DNA of 64,000 nucleotides, taken from NCBI RefSeq assembly GCF_001708305.1, contig NZ_CP016953.1, forward strand, positions 75,001 through 139,000. The letters are read 5' to 3'. Below the pieces are notes generated by a model. It was given only the letters and a program-made list of their open reading frames with translations. It ran no database searches and was not told the DNA's origin. Of the stretch, positions 38,618-47,700 are shown piece by piece; the stretch's first letter is position 1; the number at the start of each line of letters is the position of its first letter. Position numbers and translations under genes: made by a program. The DNA is from Streptococcus himalayensis (GTDB lineage Bacteria; Bacillota; Bacilli; Lactobacillales; Streptococcaceae).

Positions 38618-38660
38618 CTAGGTGAAAGGTTAGTTTTTTAGATATTTTGCTTCCTCTTTC
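38618..38660 (-). repeat. Decayed duplicate of the glyQ start region
   Basis: The minus strand reads AGAGGAAGCAAAATATCTAA and then AAAACTAACCTTTC. This corresponds to the glyQ ribosome site and first seven codons (ATGTCTAAAAAATTAACCTT) with ATG changed to ATA. It looks like the original gene start, displaced by about 170 bp of inserted DNA. Confidence 0.55.
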
Positions 38661-38743
38661 TATTTGATAATGGACGATACGATTTGAAGAAATGTAGGAT
38701 AGAGAGGTTTATGTATCCGTATCTGTAAAACATATATAGTGGA

Positions 38744-39061
38744 CTAAGAGCTGTGTAAAAAAGAGACGCAGATGTTCCAGCTTTAGCTGGTTACAGTCGA
38801 GGCTCCCTTTAGGGATAAATCTCGTTGGTTGCAAACCAACCTGCTTCGATTTCCTATTTTGTCTAGGAGTTGCTTAACGCCCTCGTATCTTATGAAACTG
38901 AACACGGGCTAAGCACTGTGTGAAAAAGAGACGCAGATGTTCCAACTTCAGTTGGTTACAGCTGAGGCTCCCTTTAGGGATAAGTCTTCCTAGAGTCTGC
39001 CGGCTCTTCGTCAGACTTCCTATTTTCACTTTGTGCTTTATACGCCCTCATATCTTATGAA
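38744..39061 (-). repeat. Tandem pair of a structured 153-bp unit (possible RNA element)
   Basis: Unit 1 (38744-38896) and unit 2 (38909-39061) have equal length and a period of 165 bp. Shared blocks on the minus strand: TTCATAAGATA, GAGGGCGT, AAAATAGGAA, TTATCCCTAAAGGGAGCCTC, CTGTAACCA and GGAACATCTGCGTCTCTTTT. A hairpin CCAGC-TAAA-GCTGG in unit 1 becomes CCAAC-TGAA-GTTGG in unit 2, so paired bases changed together. A second hairpin position is unlike in sequence yet pairs in both (GTTGG/CCAAC and AGTCTG/CAGACT). The unit lies inside the glyQS leader. I cannot match it to a named family. Confidence 0.7.
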
Positions 39062-39108
39062 GGAATAGGACGAGGCAAGGAGTTGCAGATAGAACCGGCA
39101 TTCATCAA

Positions 39109-39320
39109 TACTCTATAAAAATCAAAATCTGACTAGCTTCCACAATTGAGAATTGTGGAAGGTTGGAAATAGAACGAGCACAGCTCGCCCCTTTGAACCA
39201 CTAGTTCGGACTAATGGTAGCTGAGGATTATTGCATAATCCTTATTTCCAACCTTCAACAGTCCACAGGACTGTTGAAGCAAGGTGAGTTAACGACTTCA
39301 GATTTTAATTTTTGACGAGT
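39109..39320. repeat. RUP-like interspersed repeat, copy 2 (long form)
   Basis: About 212 bp. Ends TACTCTATAAAAATCAAAAT and (complement of right end) ACTCGTCAAAAATTAAAATC. Inside are nested hairpins, including the perfect CTTCCACAATT / AATTGTGGAAG. The left end agrees with the IS630 end at 21023 in its first 5 bases and in the 12-base ATCAAAATCTGA. Confidence 0.7.
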
Positions 39321-39370
39321 GAAAGCGACTGAACGATGTCCTAACCTTTATTCATTCACTGTAGTACAGC

Positions 39371-39550
39371 AAAAAACGCGCCAACACTCCTATGTCTCCA
39401 TAGGGGCGTTGAAACGCGGTTCCACCCTGATTTATTACTTCATTTTGTTCTTAAAAACAGCGAGAAAGTGCCATCTTTATCCACCTTGTATCTGGCTTTC
39501 ACCCTCCCAGACTCGCTTCTACAATGCTTAAACAAAGAATTCTTTCCTAC
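39371..39550 (-). promoter_or_regulatory. T-box riboswitch for glyQS (tRNA-Gly sensing)
   Basis: The minus strand contains the canonical T-box bulge AGGGTGGAACCGCG (39415-39428). It is followed by the terminator stem (CGCCCCTATG, GAGA, CATAGGAG...) ending in TTTTTT at 39371. Stem I is closed by AGCGAG/CTCGCT (39459-39464 and 39512-39517). A GGC triplet at 39470-39472, followed by A, is the likely specifier, which would pair with tRNA-Gly(GCC). Uncharged tRNA-Gly would stabilise the antiterminator and allow glyQS expression. It is about 900 nt from glyQ, much farther than normal. Confidence 0.9.
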
Positions 39551-39556
39551 CTTGGT

Positions 39557-39585
39557 ATTCTACCAAAAAAATCAAGAGCTGTCTA
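39557..39585 (-). promoter_or_regulatory. Promoter of the glyQS T-box leader
   Basis: Minus strand: TAGACA (39580-39585), a 17-bp spacer, and TAGAAT (39557-39562) in a TGG-extended context, directly upstream of the T-box. Confidence 0.65.
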
Positions 39586-39780
39586 TTATTTTATTAAAAA
39601 TCTGTATTCATAACATTACAAGGTCCTTAAAATAAGACAAATGTGCGATAGTAGTGCAACAGCAACTTCAAAACCATCGAGGTAGCAATTGCAGATTTTG
39701 AGACTATGTAAATATTCGCAATGATTGTCACTCTGAAAAATAGTCAATAAATTTTCAAACAATTGATCAACTAAACTGCA

Positions 39781-40122
39781 TCACCTCTTATCATATTCTC
39801 GTTTCAAAACAAATACCATGGCATAGCAACCTCCCCCACAATCCTTAAAAAGTTTATAGTCTTTACATTTACTATCATCTGACCCAGCAGCTTCATTTAA
39901 TCTGTCCACACTAGAATTCCAAACTAATTCAAAATCATCGGTAATTAAATTTCCCATGAAATGTGTTTCATCATGTAAGAAAGGGCATGGATACACATCT
40001 CCATACATATCAATCTCAAGTTCTGTTTTTTGAGCTGGACAATAAAGTGGCGAATTATATTCCATTCCATTTTTAATTGCAAGTGACCATGGATGACAAA
40101 ACAGGGATGTTGAAAATTTCAT
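39781..40122 (-). pseudogene. C-terminal fragment of a radical-SAM/SPASM enzyme
   Basis: The 113 residues match a SPASM (auxiliary iron-sulphur cluster) domain: YCPAQKTELEIDMYGDVYPC, PFLHDETHFMGNL, then WNSSVDRLNEAAGSDDSKCKD and DCGGGCYAM, with the cysteines in the expected spacing. The N-terminal radical-SAM barrel and its CxxxCxxC are missing. Reading continues a few codons upstream of the Met to the edge of the RUP-like repeat at 40138, so the gene was probably cut there. SPASM enzymes commonly modify ribosomally made peptides; no precursor peptide remains visible. Confidence 0.7.
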
Positions 40123-40137
40123 ACCTTGATTACTAAT

Positions 40138-40204
40138 ATTCCATAAAAATCAAAATCTGACTAGGAGAGCTAACAACGTCAGATTTTGATTGTTGACAAG
40201 TATA
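40138..40204. repeat. RUP-like interspersed repeat, copy 3 (short form)
   Basis: CATAAAAATCAAAATCTGAC at the left and GTCAGATTTTGATTGTTGAC at the right form a near-perfect inverted repeat around a short centre. It marks the truncated edge of the SPASM fragment. Confidence 0.7.
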
Positions 40205-40255
40205 CATTCTTCCTATCATTCCAAGCGTTATTCATTTAAAAATGGATAGTTCCTC

Positions 40256-40287
40256 AAAAAAGAGGCCTAGGATGTTGTTCCTGGCCC
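40256..40287 (-). terminator. Terminator after nagA
   Basis: Minus strand: GGCCAGGA and TCCTAGGCC arms followed by TCTTTTTT, directly after the nagA stop. Confidence 0.8.
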
Positions 40288-40294
40288 CATCTTA

Positions 40295-41446
40295 TTATGC
40301 TTGATAACGTTTCTCACCATCAAGATAAGTCGCTACTAACTCCAACTCTTTGTCAAGAATGATAAAGTCAGCATCATATCCTTCCTTGATTTGACCGCAG
40401 ACATCCTCAATATGAACAGACTTAGCTGGAATCAAGCTCGCCATCATGACTGCTTGATGACGATTGGCAATTCCCCATTCAACCACATTTTTCAAACCAT
40501 CTTTTAGTTTCAAAATAGAACCCGCTAGGCTACCACTTGATTTCAAACGAGCCGTACCATTTTCTACGATAACGGGGAATTCACCGAGCATGTAATCACC
40601 ATCTTCTAAACCACCAGCTGTCATACAGTCTGTAATCAAGGCAATATTTTCATGCCCTTTTTGTTTGATGAGGATATCACATGCTTTTGGATCCACATGG
40701 TGACCATCACAAATCAACTCTGCAACCGTGTGAGGCAATTCATACATAGCGCCGACCATTCCAAGCTCACGGTGGGTCAAGCCCCGCATTCCATTATAGG
40801 CATGTACCCAGACACTTGCTCCTGATTCAACAGCACGTTTCGCTTCATCAAAGGTCGCATCAGAATGTCCCAACGCAACAGTCACACCCTCATCTGTAAT
40901 GGTACGAACAAATTCCTCCACTCCTTCGCGTTCTGGAGCTAGGGCGATTTTATTGAGCAAGCCATTTGCAGCCTTTTGCCAAGTGCGAAATTCTTCCAAA
41001 CTTGGGTCTTTCATATAAGACGGATTTTGTGCACCCTTGAATTTCTCTGTGAAATAAGGACCTTCAAAATACAAGCCACGAATCTTAGCTCCAGTTGCCT
41101 CCTGATAACGAGCACCGATATTTTCCGTTACAGCTAGGAGTAGTTCATAAGACGATGTCAAGGTGGTTGGCAAGAAGCTCGTTACCCCCGTTGTCAACAG
41201 TCCTTCGCTCATGGTATGAAGTGTTCCTTCGATGTTATTATCCATAACATCTACTCCACCAAATCCATGAATATGGGTATCCACAAGTCCCGGTGCAAGA
41301 CTGTAGCCCGTGTAGTCCTCAACCTCCGCATCAGCTGGTACTTCTGTTAGATATTTCCCAAATTTTCCATCTATAATTTCCAAGTATCCTCCTTGGCGAA
41401 TCCCTTGAGGATAGAAAAACTCATCTGCTTTAATATATTTAGGCAT
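40295..41446 (-). CDS. nagA: N-acetylglucosamine-6-phosphate deacetylase
   Basis: A 383-aa amidohydrolase-fold enzyme that removes acetate from GlcNAc-6-phosphate, feeding amino-sugar catabolism and cell-wall recycling. Visible: VDTHIHGFGGVDVMD (metal and substrate region), FEGPYFTEKFKGAQNPSYM (metal-binding Glu), ALGHSDATFDEA and VHAYNGMRGLTHRELG, and the catalytic Asp in ALITDCMTAGG. A promoter with an overlapping catabolite-repression site precedes it. Confidence 0.96.
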   Translation of the reverse strand: MPKYIKADEFFYPQGIRQGGYLEIIDGKFGKYLTEVPADAEVEDYTGYSLAPGLVDTHIHGFGGVDVMDNNIEGTLHTMSEGLLTTGVTSFLPTTLTSSYELLLAVTENIGARYQEATGAKIRGLYFEGPYFTEKFKGAQNPSYMKDPSLEEFRTWQKAANGLLNKIALAPEREGVEEFVRTITDEGVTVALGHSDATFDEAKRAVESGASVWVHAYNGMRGLTHRELGMVGAMYELPHTVAELICDGHHVDPKACDILIKQKGHENIALITDCMTAGGLEDGDYMLGEFPVIVENGTARLKSSGSLAGSILKLKDGLKNVVEWGIANRHQAVMMASLIPAKSVHIEDVCGQIKEGYDADFIILDKELELVATYLDGEKRYQA

Positions 41447-41476
41447 ACGAAAACCTCCTTGTCTATTTCTACCCTT

Positions 41477-41505
41477 ATTATAGCGCTTTCTTTTTGGTTT
41501 GTAAA
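41477..41505 (-). promoter_or_regulatory. nagA promoter with overlapping cre-like site
   Basis: Minus strand: TTTACA (41500-41505), a 17-bp spacer, and TATAAT (41477-41482). AAGAAAGCGCTATAA (41478-41492) resembles the CcpA-binding cre consensus (TGWAARCGYTWNCW) and covers the -10, which would allow glucose repression. Confidence 0.7.
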
Positions 41506-41987
41506 TGGTCTATACCGTATTTATTGTGTTAATATTTTGTTTCGGAAAATCCGAAAGGAACTAAAAAACACCCCAAGTGTTAGATTTTCGGTCTACCTTT
41601 TTGAGGGCGGTAGATCAATGTTCGCTAGCCTCTTCTACTAGAATGTCGATTGATCAACGTTTTACAAACCAGACAACTACTGCATCAAACTGTTAAAGCT
41701 CTAAAAGAAGCAAGGATGGACACTTTTTATACGTAATCTTATAGATTACATTATTTTGAGGGTTAGCACATCGTGCTCATCCTGGTTTGTCTCAGCCTCC
41801 TGCTGTTCACCAATTATAACCAACCATTAATCCTACAGACATAAGACACTCCTTCTAATCTCTCTTAAATATCACTTCTACATCCACTGAAATTTTATGG
41901 TTGATTGCTTCAAAAACGTCATTCATCCTATCATCAGAAACATTCTGATCTCGAATATCGACAGAAATAATCTAGCTACAATATAGC
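41506..41987. other. Intergenic region with a possible gene relic
   Basis: There is no complete gene. A 39-codon open stretch between stops (41855-41971, minus strand) translates to IISVDIRDQNVSDDRMNDVF and EAINHKISVDVEVIFKRD. The S-V-D-I-R-D pattern recalls the dimerisation domain of M20 peptidases, so it may be a relic. Downstream, an 11-codon ORF at 41807-41842 (MSVGLMVGYNW) has an AAGGAG site; I do not consider it established. Confidence 0.35.
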
Positions 41988-42015
41988 AAAAAAACCAAGT
42001 CTCGTGCTTGGTTTT
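41988..42015 (-). terminator. Terminator after the amidotransferase gene
   Basis: Minus strand: AAAACCAAG CACGAGA CTTGGTTTTTTT, touching the stop codon. Confidence 0.88.
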
Positions 42016-42703
42016 ACAATCGATGAACCAGATAATCAAATAAATCTTGGTGCTTCTTACTATGGTGGCGAAGAAATTCAGGGTGCCACTGAAGCCCTAA
42101 AATAGGAATGTCTCCTCGTCCCTCTACAGCTTCAATTGTCCCATCACGAGGGTCACGGGCCGTTGCAACCAAATCTGGGGCTAATTCTTTGATACTTTGA
42201 CGATGGAAAGAATTGATGGAACTGCCTTGGTCAAATAATTGGCTCACTCGACTTTGGGGGCTCAGCTCCACTTCATGAGAAGTCCCTTCCAGATTTTCCT
42301 GCCAGTGGTCGGTTACCTCTTGCTCCAAACTGCCTCCCAAAGCTACATTGACCAACTGCATGCCTCTGCAAACAGCAAAAATGGGCTTCTTTTGCTTCAA
42401 AGCCTCTGCAATCAAGGCTAATTCAAATTGATCCCGAGCCAAGGAATAATCATCACTCTCTACTGTCTGTTTCTCTCCATAAAAATGGGGGCTAACATGC
42501 TGACCGCCAGACAAGATTAGCTTATCAATCATGGCAACATAGTCTTTTGCCATTGTTGGCTCTCCGACAGGAATGACAAGGGGTAACCCACCTGCCTCCC
42601 TCACACCATCTGCTAAATCTTTAGCTACGGCTACATAGGTCAAGCCAGACATCGGTGGCATTTCCTTTTCATTTCCCGTAATTCCAACAATCACCTTTTT
42701 CAT
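42014..42703 (-). CDS. Class I glutamine amidotransferase-like hydrolase (PuuD family)
   Basis: A 229-aa gamma-glutamyl-gamma-aminobutyrate-hydrolase-type protein. The nucleophile Cys is in IFAVCRGMQLVNVALGGSLEQ and the His-Glu pair in GLQWHPEFL; the N-terminus VIVGITGNEKE is typical. Members cleave gamma-glutamyl amides; the actual substrate is unknown. A single-gene unit with its own terminator. Confidence 0.87.
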   Translation of the reverse strand: MKKVIVGITGNEKEMPPMSGLTYVAVAKDLADGVREAGGLPLVIPVGEPTMAKDYVAMIDKLILSGGQHVSPHFYGEKQTVESDDYSLARDQFELALIAEALKQKKPIFAVCRGMQLVNVALGGSLEQEVTDHWQENLEGTSHEVELSPQSRVSQLFDQGSSINSFHRQSIKELAPDLVATARDPRDGTIEAVEGRGDIPILGLQWHPEFLRHHSKKHQDLFDYLVHRL

Positions 42704-42865
42704 AAACGACCACCTTTCCCATTTCTTTCCTATGATGATACCATGCTAAGACGAGCCTGTCCAATATAGATTTTCTATGGTAACTTTAAAAAATTTTATC
42801 AGTAAATGAATACTACTCTATAAAACAGCTTGCAGAGCACTTCCATCTCTAAAATAGCCTGCATA

Positions 42866-42892
42866 AAAAGCCAGAATCGAAATTCTAGCCTT
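42866..42892 (-). terminator. Terminator after the Na/Pi symporter gene
   Basis: Minus strand: GGCTAGAAT TTCG ATTCTGGC then TTTTT, starting two bases after the stop codon. Confidence 0.88.
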
Positions 42893-42893
42893 G

Positions 42894-44525
42894 TTAAATT
42901 TGTTCAATTTGTACTTTTTCCGCTAAATTCATCGCATGGTCTGCCACCCGCGTGTAGTGAGAAATGATATCTATAAAATTAACTCCTGCTTGGGTCGTGC
43001 ATTCCCCCTTGTTCAAACGGCTAATATGTGTCTTCCGCAAGGTCTTTTCCATTCGTTCAATCTCTGCATGACGATCTGCCAATTGATTAGCCAAGGCCAC
43101 ATCATTCGTCTCCACAGCTTTCAAGGCATCCTCAATCAAGGCCAAGGTCTTATGGTAGACAGCCTCTAGCTCATCCAAAGCCACCGCTGAAAACGTGATG
43201 TCCTTCTTGACCAAATAATCCGTCATCACTAACAAAGCCTCGCCATGGTCACCAATCCGCTCCAAATCCCGTGACGAATCAAGAATATTGGTCAGGATTT
43301 CACTTTCCTTCTGGCTGAGTGGCTCGCTGGATAGGTCAATTAAATAGCGGGTCAACTCTACATCAATACTATTGATGGCTTCTTCCGTCTTATGGCCTTT
43401 CTCTGCTACCTTTTCACCATGATTCCTGATATAATCATAGGCTAACTCAAAGGAAGACTTAGCATAATTTCCAAGGTGTAGAAGCTCTAATTTAGCATTT
43501 CCAAGTGCCAAAGAAGGTGCCTGCTTGATGAGAATGGTATCTAAATAGAGAGCTTGATATTTGACGACTTCATCCTCTCCTGGAATTAGCTTGGTCACAA
43601 GATAAGCCAAGGTTCCAATGAAGGGAAATTGAATCAAGGTATTGGTTACATTAAAGCTACCGTGAGCAAACGCAACGGTCATCTCTGGTGTCAGATGAAG
43701 GGTTGATTGGAACCAACCAATCATATTTGTAAATGGCCCTAAAAAGAGGAGACATAAAACAGTCCCAAGGACATTAAAGAGGACATGGGCCCCAGCCACT
43801 CGTTTCGCTGAAACATTGGCCCCTAAAACTGCTACAACAGCAGTCAAGGTCGTTCCGATATTGTCACCAAACAGCACAGGAAGCGCCCCTTGCAAGTCAA
43901 GCAATCCTCCTGCATAAAGACTCTGCAAAATCCCAATGGTCGCTGCCGACGACTGGATAATAATCGTAAGCATCGTCCCAATAAAGACCCCTTGAATTGG
44001 CTTGCCACTCAAGGTCGCCATGTAGTCTTTAAAAGCCGTCACCTCACGTAAGGGTGCCATGGCCGTACTCATCAGATTTAAGGCAAAGAAAATTCCTCCA
44101 ACCCCAAATAAAATACGTCCAATATTGTTAATCGTTCGATTTTTGGTAAAGAACAGGCAAATGGCCCCTAAAAAGAGAATGGGCAATCCATAATCCCCTA
44201 GCTTAAATCCTATCAAGAAGGAGGTCACTGTCGTTCCAATATTGGCTCCCATGACAATCCCGATGGCTTGCCTCAGCCCTAAAAGATTAGCACTGACCAG
44301 ACCGACAGTAATCACCGTTACTCCCGTACTCGACTGGATCAGAGCAGTCATGACAATCCCAACCAGAACCCCTAAAAAAGGATTGCTCGTATATTTATCA
44401 ATGTAATAGCGGAGCTTATCTCCCGCAATCTGCTGCAAGCCATCTCCCATGTATTTAATACTAAAGAGAAATAGCCCCAAGCCTCCTAAAAATGAAAATA
44501 AAATTTGTTGCCAATTGATGGACAT
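42894..44525 (-). CDS. Na+/phosphate symporter (NptA-type) with C-terminal PhoU domain
   Basis: A 543-aa membrane protein. Residues ~1-310 hold two inverted Na/Pi repeats (MTALIQSSTGVTVITVGLVS and IIIQSSAATIGILQSLYAGG, each with the Q-S-S motif). Residues ~340-543 form a PhoU-like helical domain (SRDLERIGDHGEALLVMTDY, HYTRVADHAMNLAEKV). It probably imports phosphate with sodium. The ATG at 44525 follows GGAGG at good spacing; upstream in-frame codons are less likely. Confidence 0.87.
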   Translation of the reverse strand: MSINWQQILFSFLGGLGLFLFSIKYMGDGLQQIAGDKLRYYIDKYTSNPFLGVLVGIVMTALIQSSTGVTVITVGLVSANLLGLRQAIGIVMGANIGTTVTSFLIGFKLGDYGLPILFLGAICLFFTKNRTINNIGRILFGVGGIFFALNLMSTAMAPLREVTAFKDYMATLSGKPIQGVFIGTMLTIIIQSSAATIGILQSLYAGGLLDLQGALPVLFGDNIGTTLTAVVAVLGANVSAKRVAGAHVLFNVLGTVLCLLFLGPFTNMIGWFQSTLHLTPEMTVAFAHGSFNVTNTLIQFPFIGTLAYLVTKLIPGEDEVVKYQALYLDTILIKQAPSLALGNAKLELLHLGNYAKSSFELAYDYIRNHGEKVAEKGHKTEEAINSIDVELTRYLIDLSSEPLSQKESEILTNILDSSRDLERIGDHGEALLVMTDYLVKKDITFSAVALDELEAVYHKTLALIEDALKAVETNDVALANQLADRHAEIERMEKTLRKTHISRLNKGECTTQAGVNFIDIISHYTRVADHAMNLAEKVQIEQI

Positions 44526-44669
44526 CCTACTTTTCCTCCGAAATATAACTAGCGGAAACCTCTCCCTCTCTATTGTAAAGAATTCCAACAAAAGGTCAAG
44601 GCTTTTTTCAAAAAAAGTAAAGATTTGCCCTCAGGTATTCTAGCTCACTAAGAAAGATATAATTTTTTC

Positions 44670-44723
44670 TTAAGAAATAATTAAGAATTAGCTTACAACT
44701 ACTTAATAAATCCTTGCTATACT
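44670..44723 (+). promoter_or_regulatory. pavB-like promoter with direct repeats
   Basis: An extended -10, TGCTATACT (hexamer 44718-44723), with no good -35. Upstream is a direct repeat TTAAGAA-N4-TTAAGAA (44670-44676 and 44681-44687; period 11, one helical turn), a layout common for OmpR-type response regulators. Control by the adjacent two-component system is inferred. Confidence 0.5.
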
Positions 44724-44753
44724 ACATTCATCAAATGATAAAGGAGACCTTTT

Positions 44754-47700
44754 ATGGCAAACAACGAACGATACAGTATCTTTTCCATTCGGAAATTCAA
44801 GGCAGGAGTTGCTTCTGTCTTAATTGCTAGCGGATTTTTCATAGCAGTTGGGCAACCAACCTCAGTCCTTGCAGAAGAAAGTACAGATCCTTCAACTACA
44901 ATGACCTCATCAACTGGAGAGGCTTCTTCAACCTCAGATATGACACAAGCAGGTGAAGAAAACGCTAATTCTACCACGACAATGGCTCAACCAACAGCCG
45001 CAGCTCAACCAACTACTGCAGAAGAAGTCAAAACAGCTGTCGCTGAAAATATCAAGGAAAACACAGAAATCCCTGCCGCTTATCTTGAAAAAGCTAATGA
45101 AGACGGCTCTGGGCCTTTCCTTGCGGGAGTCAATAGTGTAATTCCTTTTGAAGCCTTTGGTGGAGATGGCATGCTTACTCGTGCCCTTCTGAAAGAATCT
45201 GACAAAGCACCATGGTCAGACAATGGCTCTGCTAAACATCCTGCCCTTCTCCCTCTTGAAAGCCTTACAAAAAACAGCTATTTCTATGAAGTAGCCCTTG
45301 ATGGGCCTGCGGCTGGAAGAACTGGAAAAGATTTGATTGATACACTCAAATCAACTGGAACACACACCTATAAAGCAGCTGTTAAAGTTTATGCTGAAAA
45401 AGCTGGTATGCCTGATTTGACAAGCCAAGTCACAGAACGTTCGATCAATGTGACCATCAACGGACTAACGCCTGTGGCAGATGTGAAAAAGGCAGTTGAC
45501 GAAAACATCAAGACAGAAACAGCTATCGCTGCTGCCTACCTTGAAAAAGCTAATGCCGATGGTTCTGGACCTTTCCTTGCTGGAGTTAATGGAACAATCC
45601 CATTTGAAGCCTTCGGTGGAGACGGCATGCTTACTCGCTTGCTCCTTAAAGCATCTGAAAATGCTCCTTGGTCTGACAACGGTGCAGACATGAACGCTCC
45701 TATCTTGCCTCTTGATAAACTTGCAAAAGGACAATACTTCTACCAAGTTGCTCTTGACGGAGAAGCTGCTGGTAAGACCGGTAAAGACTTGCTAGATGTC
45801 TTGAAGGACGGTTCACATGTTTTGAATGCAACCGTTAAAGTCTTCGGAAACAAAGACGGTAAAGCTGATGAAAGCAATGTAGTCGCAACTCGCCAAGTAA
45901 AAGTGAACATCAATGGATTGACTGCTGTTGAAAATGTGAAGAAAGCGGTTGATGAAAACATCAAAGCTGAAACAACTGTTCCTGCAGCTTATCTTGAAAA
46001 AGCTAATGCCGATGGTTCTGGACCTTTCCTTGCTGGAGTTAATGGAACAATCCCATTTGAAGCTTTCGGTGGAGACGGCATGCTTACTCGCTTGCTCCTT
46101 AAAGCATCTGAAAATGCTCCTTGGTCTGACAACGGTGCAGACATGAACGCTCCTATCTTGCCTCTTGATAAACTTGCAAAAGGACAATACTTCTACCAAG
46201 TTGCTCTTGACGGAGAAGCTGCTGGCAAGACTGGTCAAGAATTGATTACTGCATTGAAAGACGCTGGTACGCAAACTTACACTGCAATCGTTAAAGTCTT
46301 CGGAAACAAAGACGGTAAAGCTGATGAAAGCAATGTAGTCGCAACTCGTGAAGTAAAAGTGAACATCAATGGATTGACTACTGTTGAAAATGTGACAAAA
46401 GCTGTCGCTGAAAACATCAAAGCTGAAACAACTGTTCCTGCTGCCTACCTTGAAAAAGCTAATGCTGACGGTTCTGGACCTTTCCTTGCAGGTGTCAATG
46501 GAACAATCCCATTTGAAGCCTTCGGTGGAGACGGCATGCTTACTCGCTTGCTCCTTAAAGCATCTGAAAACGCTCCTTGGTCTGACAACGGTGCAGATAT
46601 GAATGCTCCTATCTTGCCTCTCGATAAACTTGCAAAAGGACAATACTTCTACCAAGTTGCTCTTGACGGAGAAGCTGCTGGCAAGACCGGTAAAGAATTG
46701 CTAGATGTCTTGAAGGATGGTTCACATGTTTTGAATGCAACCGTTAAAGTCTTCGGAAACAAAGACGGCAAAGCAGATGAAAGCAATGTAGTCGCAACTC
46801 GTGAAGTAAAAGTGAACATCAATGGATTGACTGCTGTTGAAAATGTGACAAAAGCTGTCGCTGAAAACATCAAAGCTGAAACAACTGTTCCTGCAGCTTA
46901 TCTTGAAAAAGCTAATGCCGATGGTTCTGGACCTTTCCTTGCTGGAGTTAATGGAACAATCCCATTTGAAGCTTTCGGTGGAGACGGCATGCTTACTCGC
47001 TTGCTCCTTAAAGCATCTGAAAATGCTCCTTGGTCTGACAACGGTGCAGACATGAACGCTCCTATCTTGCCTCTTGATAAACTTGCAAAAGGACAATACT
47101 TCTACCAAGTAGCCCTTGACGGAGAAGCTGCTGGCAAGACTGGTCAAGAATTGATTACTGCATTGAAAGACGCTGGTACGCAAACTTACACTGCAATCGT
47201 TAAAGTCTTCGGAAACAAAGACGGTAAAGCTGATGAAAGTAATGTAGTCGCAACTCGTGAAGTAAAAGTGAACATCAATGGATTGACTGCTGTTGAAAAT
47301 GTGAAGAAAGCGGTTGATGAAAACATCAAAGCTGAAACAACTGTTCCTGCTGCCTACCTTGAAAAAGCTAACGCTGACGGTTCTGGACCTTTCCTTGCAG
47401 GTGTCAATGGAACAATCCCATTTGAAGCCTTCGGTGGAGACGGCATGCTTACTCGCTTGCTTCTCAAAGCATCTGAAAACGCTCCTTGGTCTGACAACGG
47501 TTCAGCTATGAACGCTCCTATCTTGCCTCTTGATAAGCTTGCAAAAGGACAATACTTCTACCAAGTAGCTCTTGACGGAGCGGCAACTGGTAAGACCGGC
47601 CTAGACCTCATCAACGCCTTGAAAGACGCTGGTACTCACACTTACACTGCAACCGTTAAGGTCTTCGGAAACAAAGACGGTAAAGCAGACGAAAGCAATG

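Noticed and set aside
38500..39060. Second T-box or a glycine riboswitch in the repeated units
   Set aside because: Neither unit has the GGGTGGNACCGCG bulge of a T-box or the conserved glycine-aptamer blocks.
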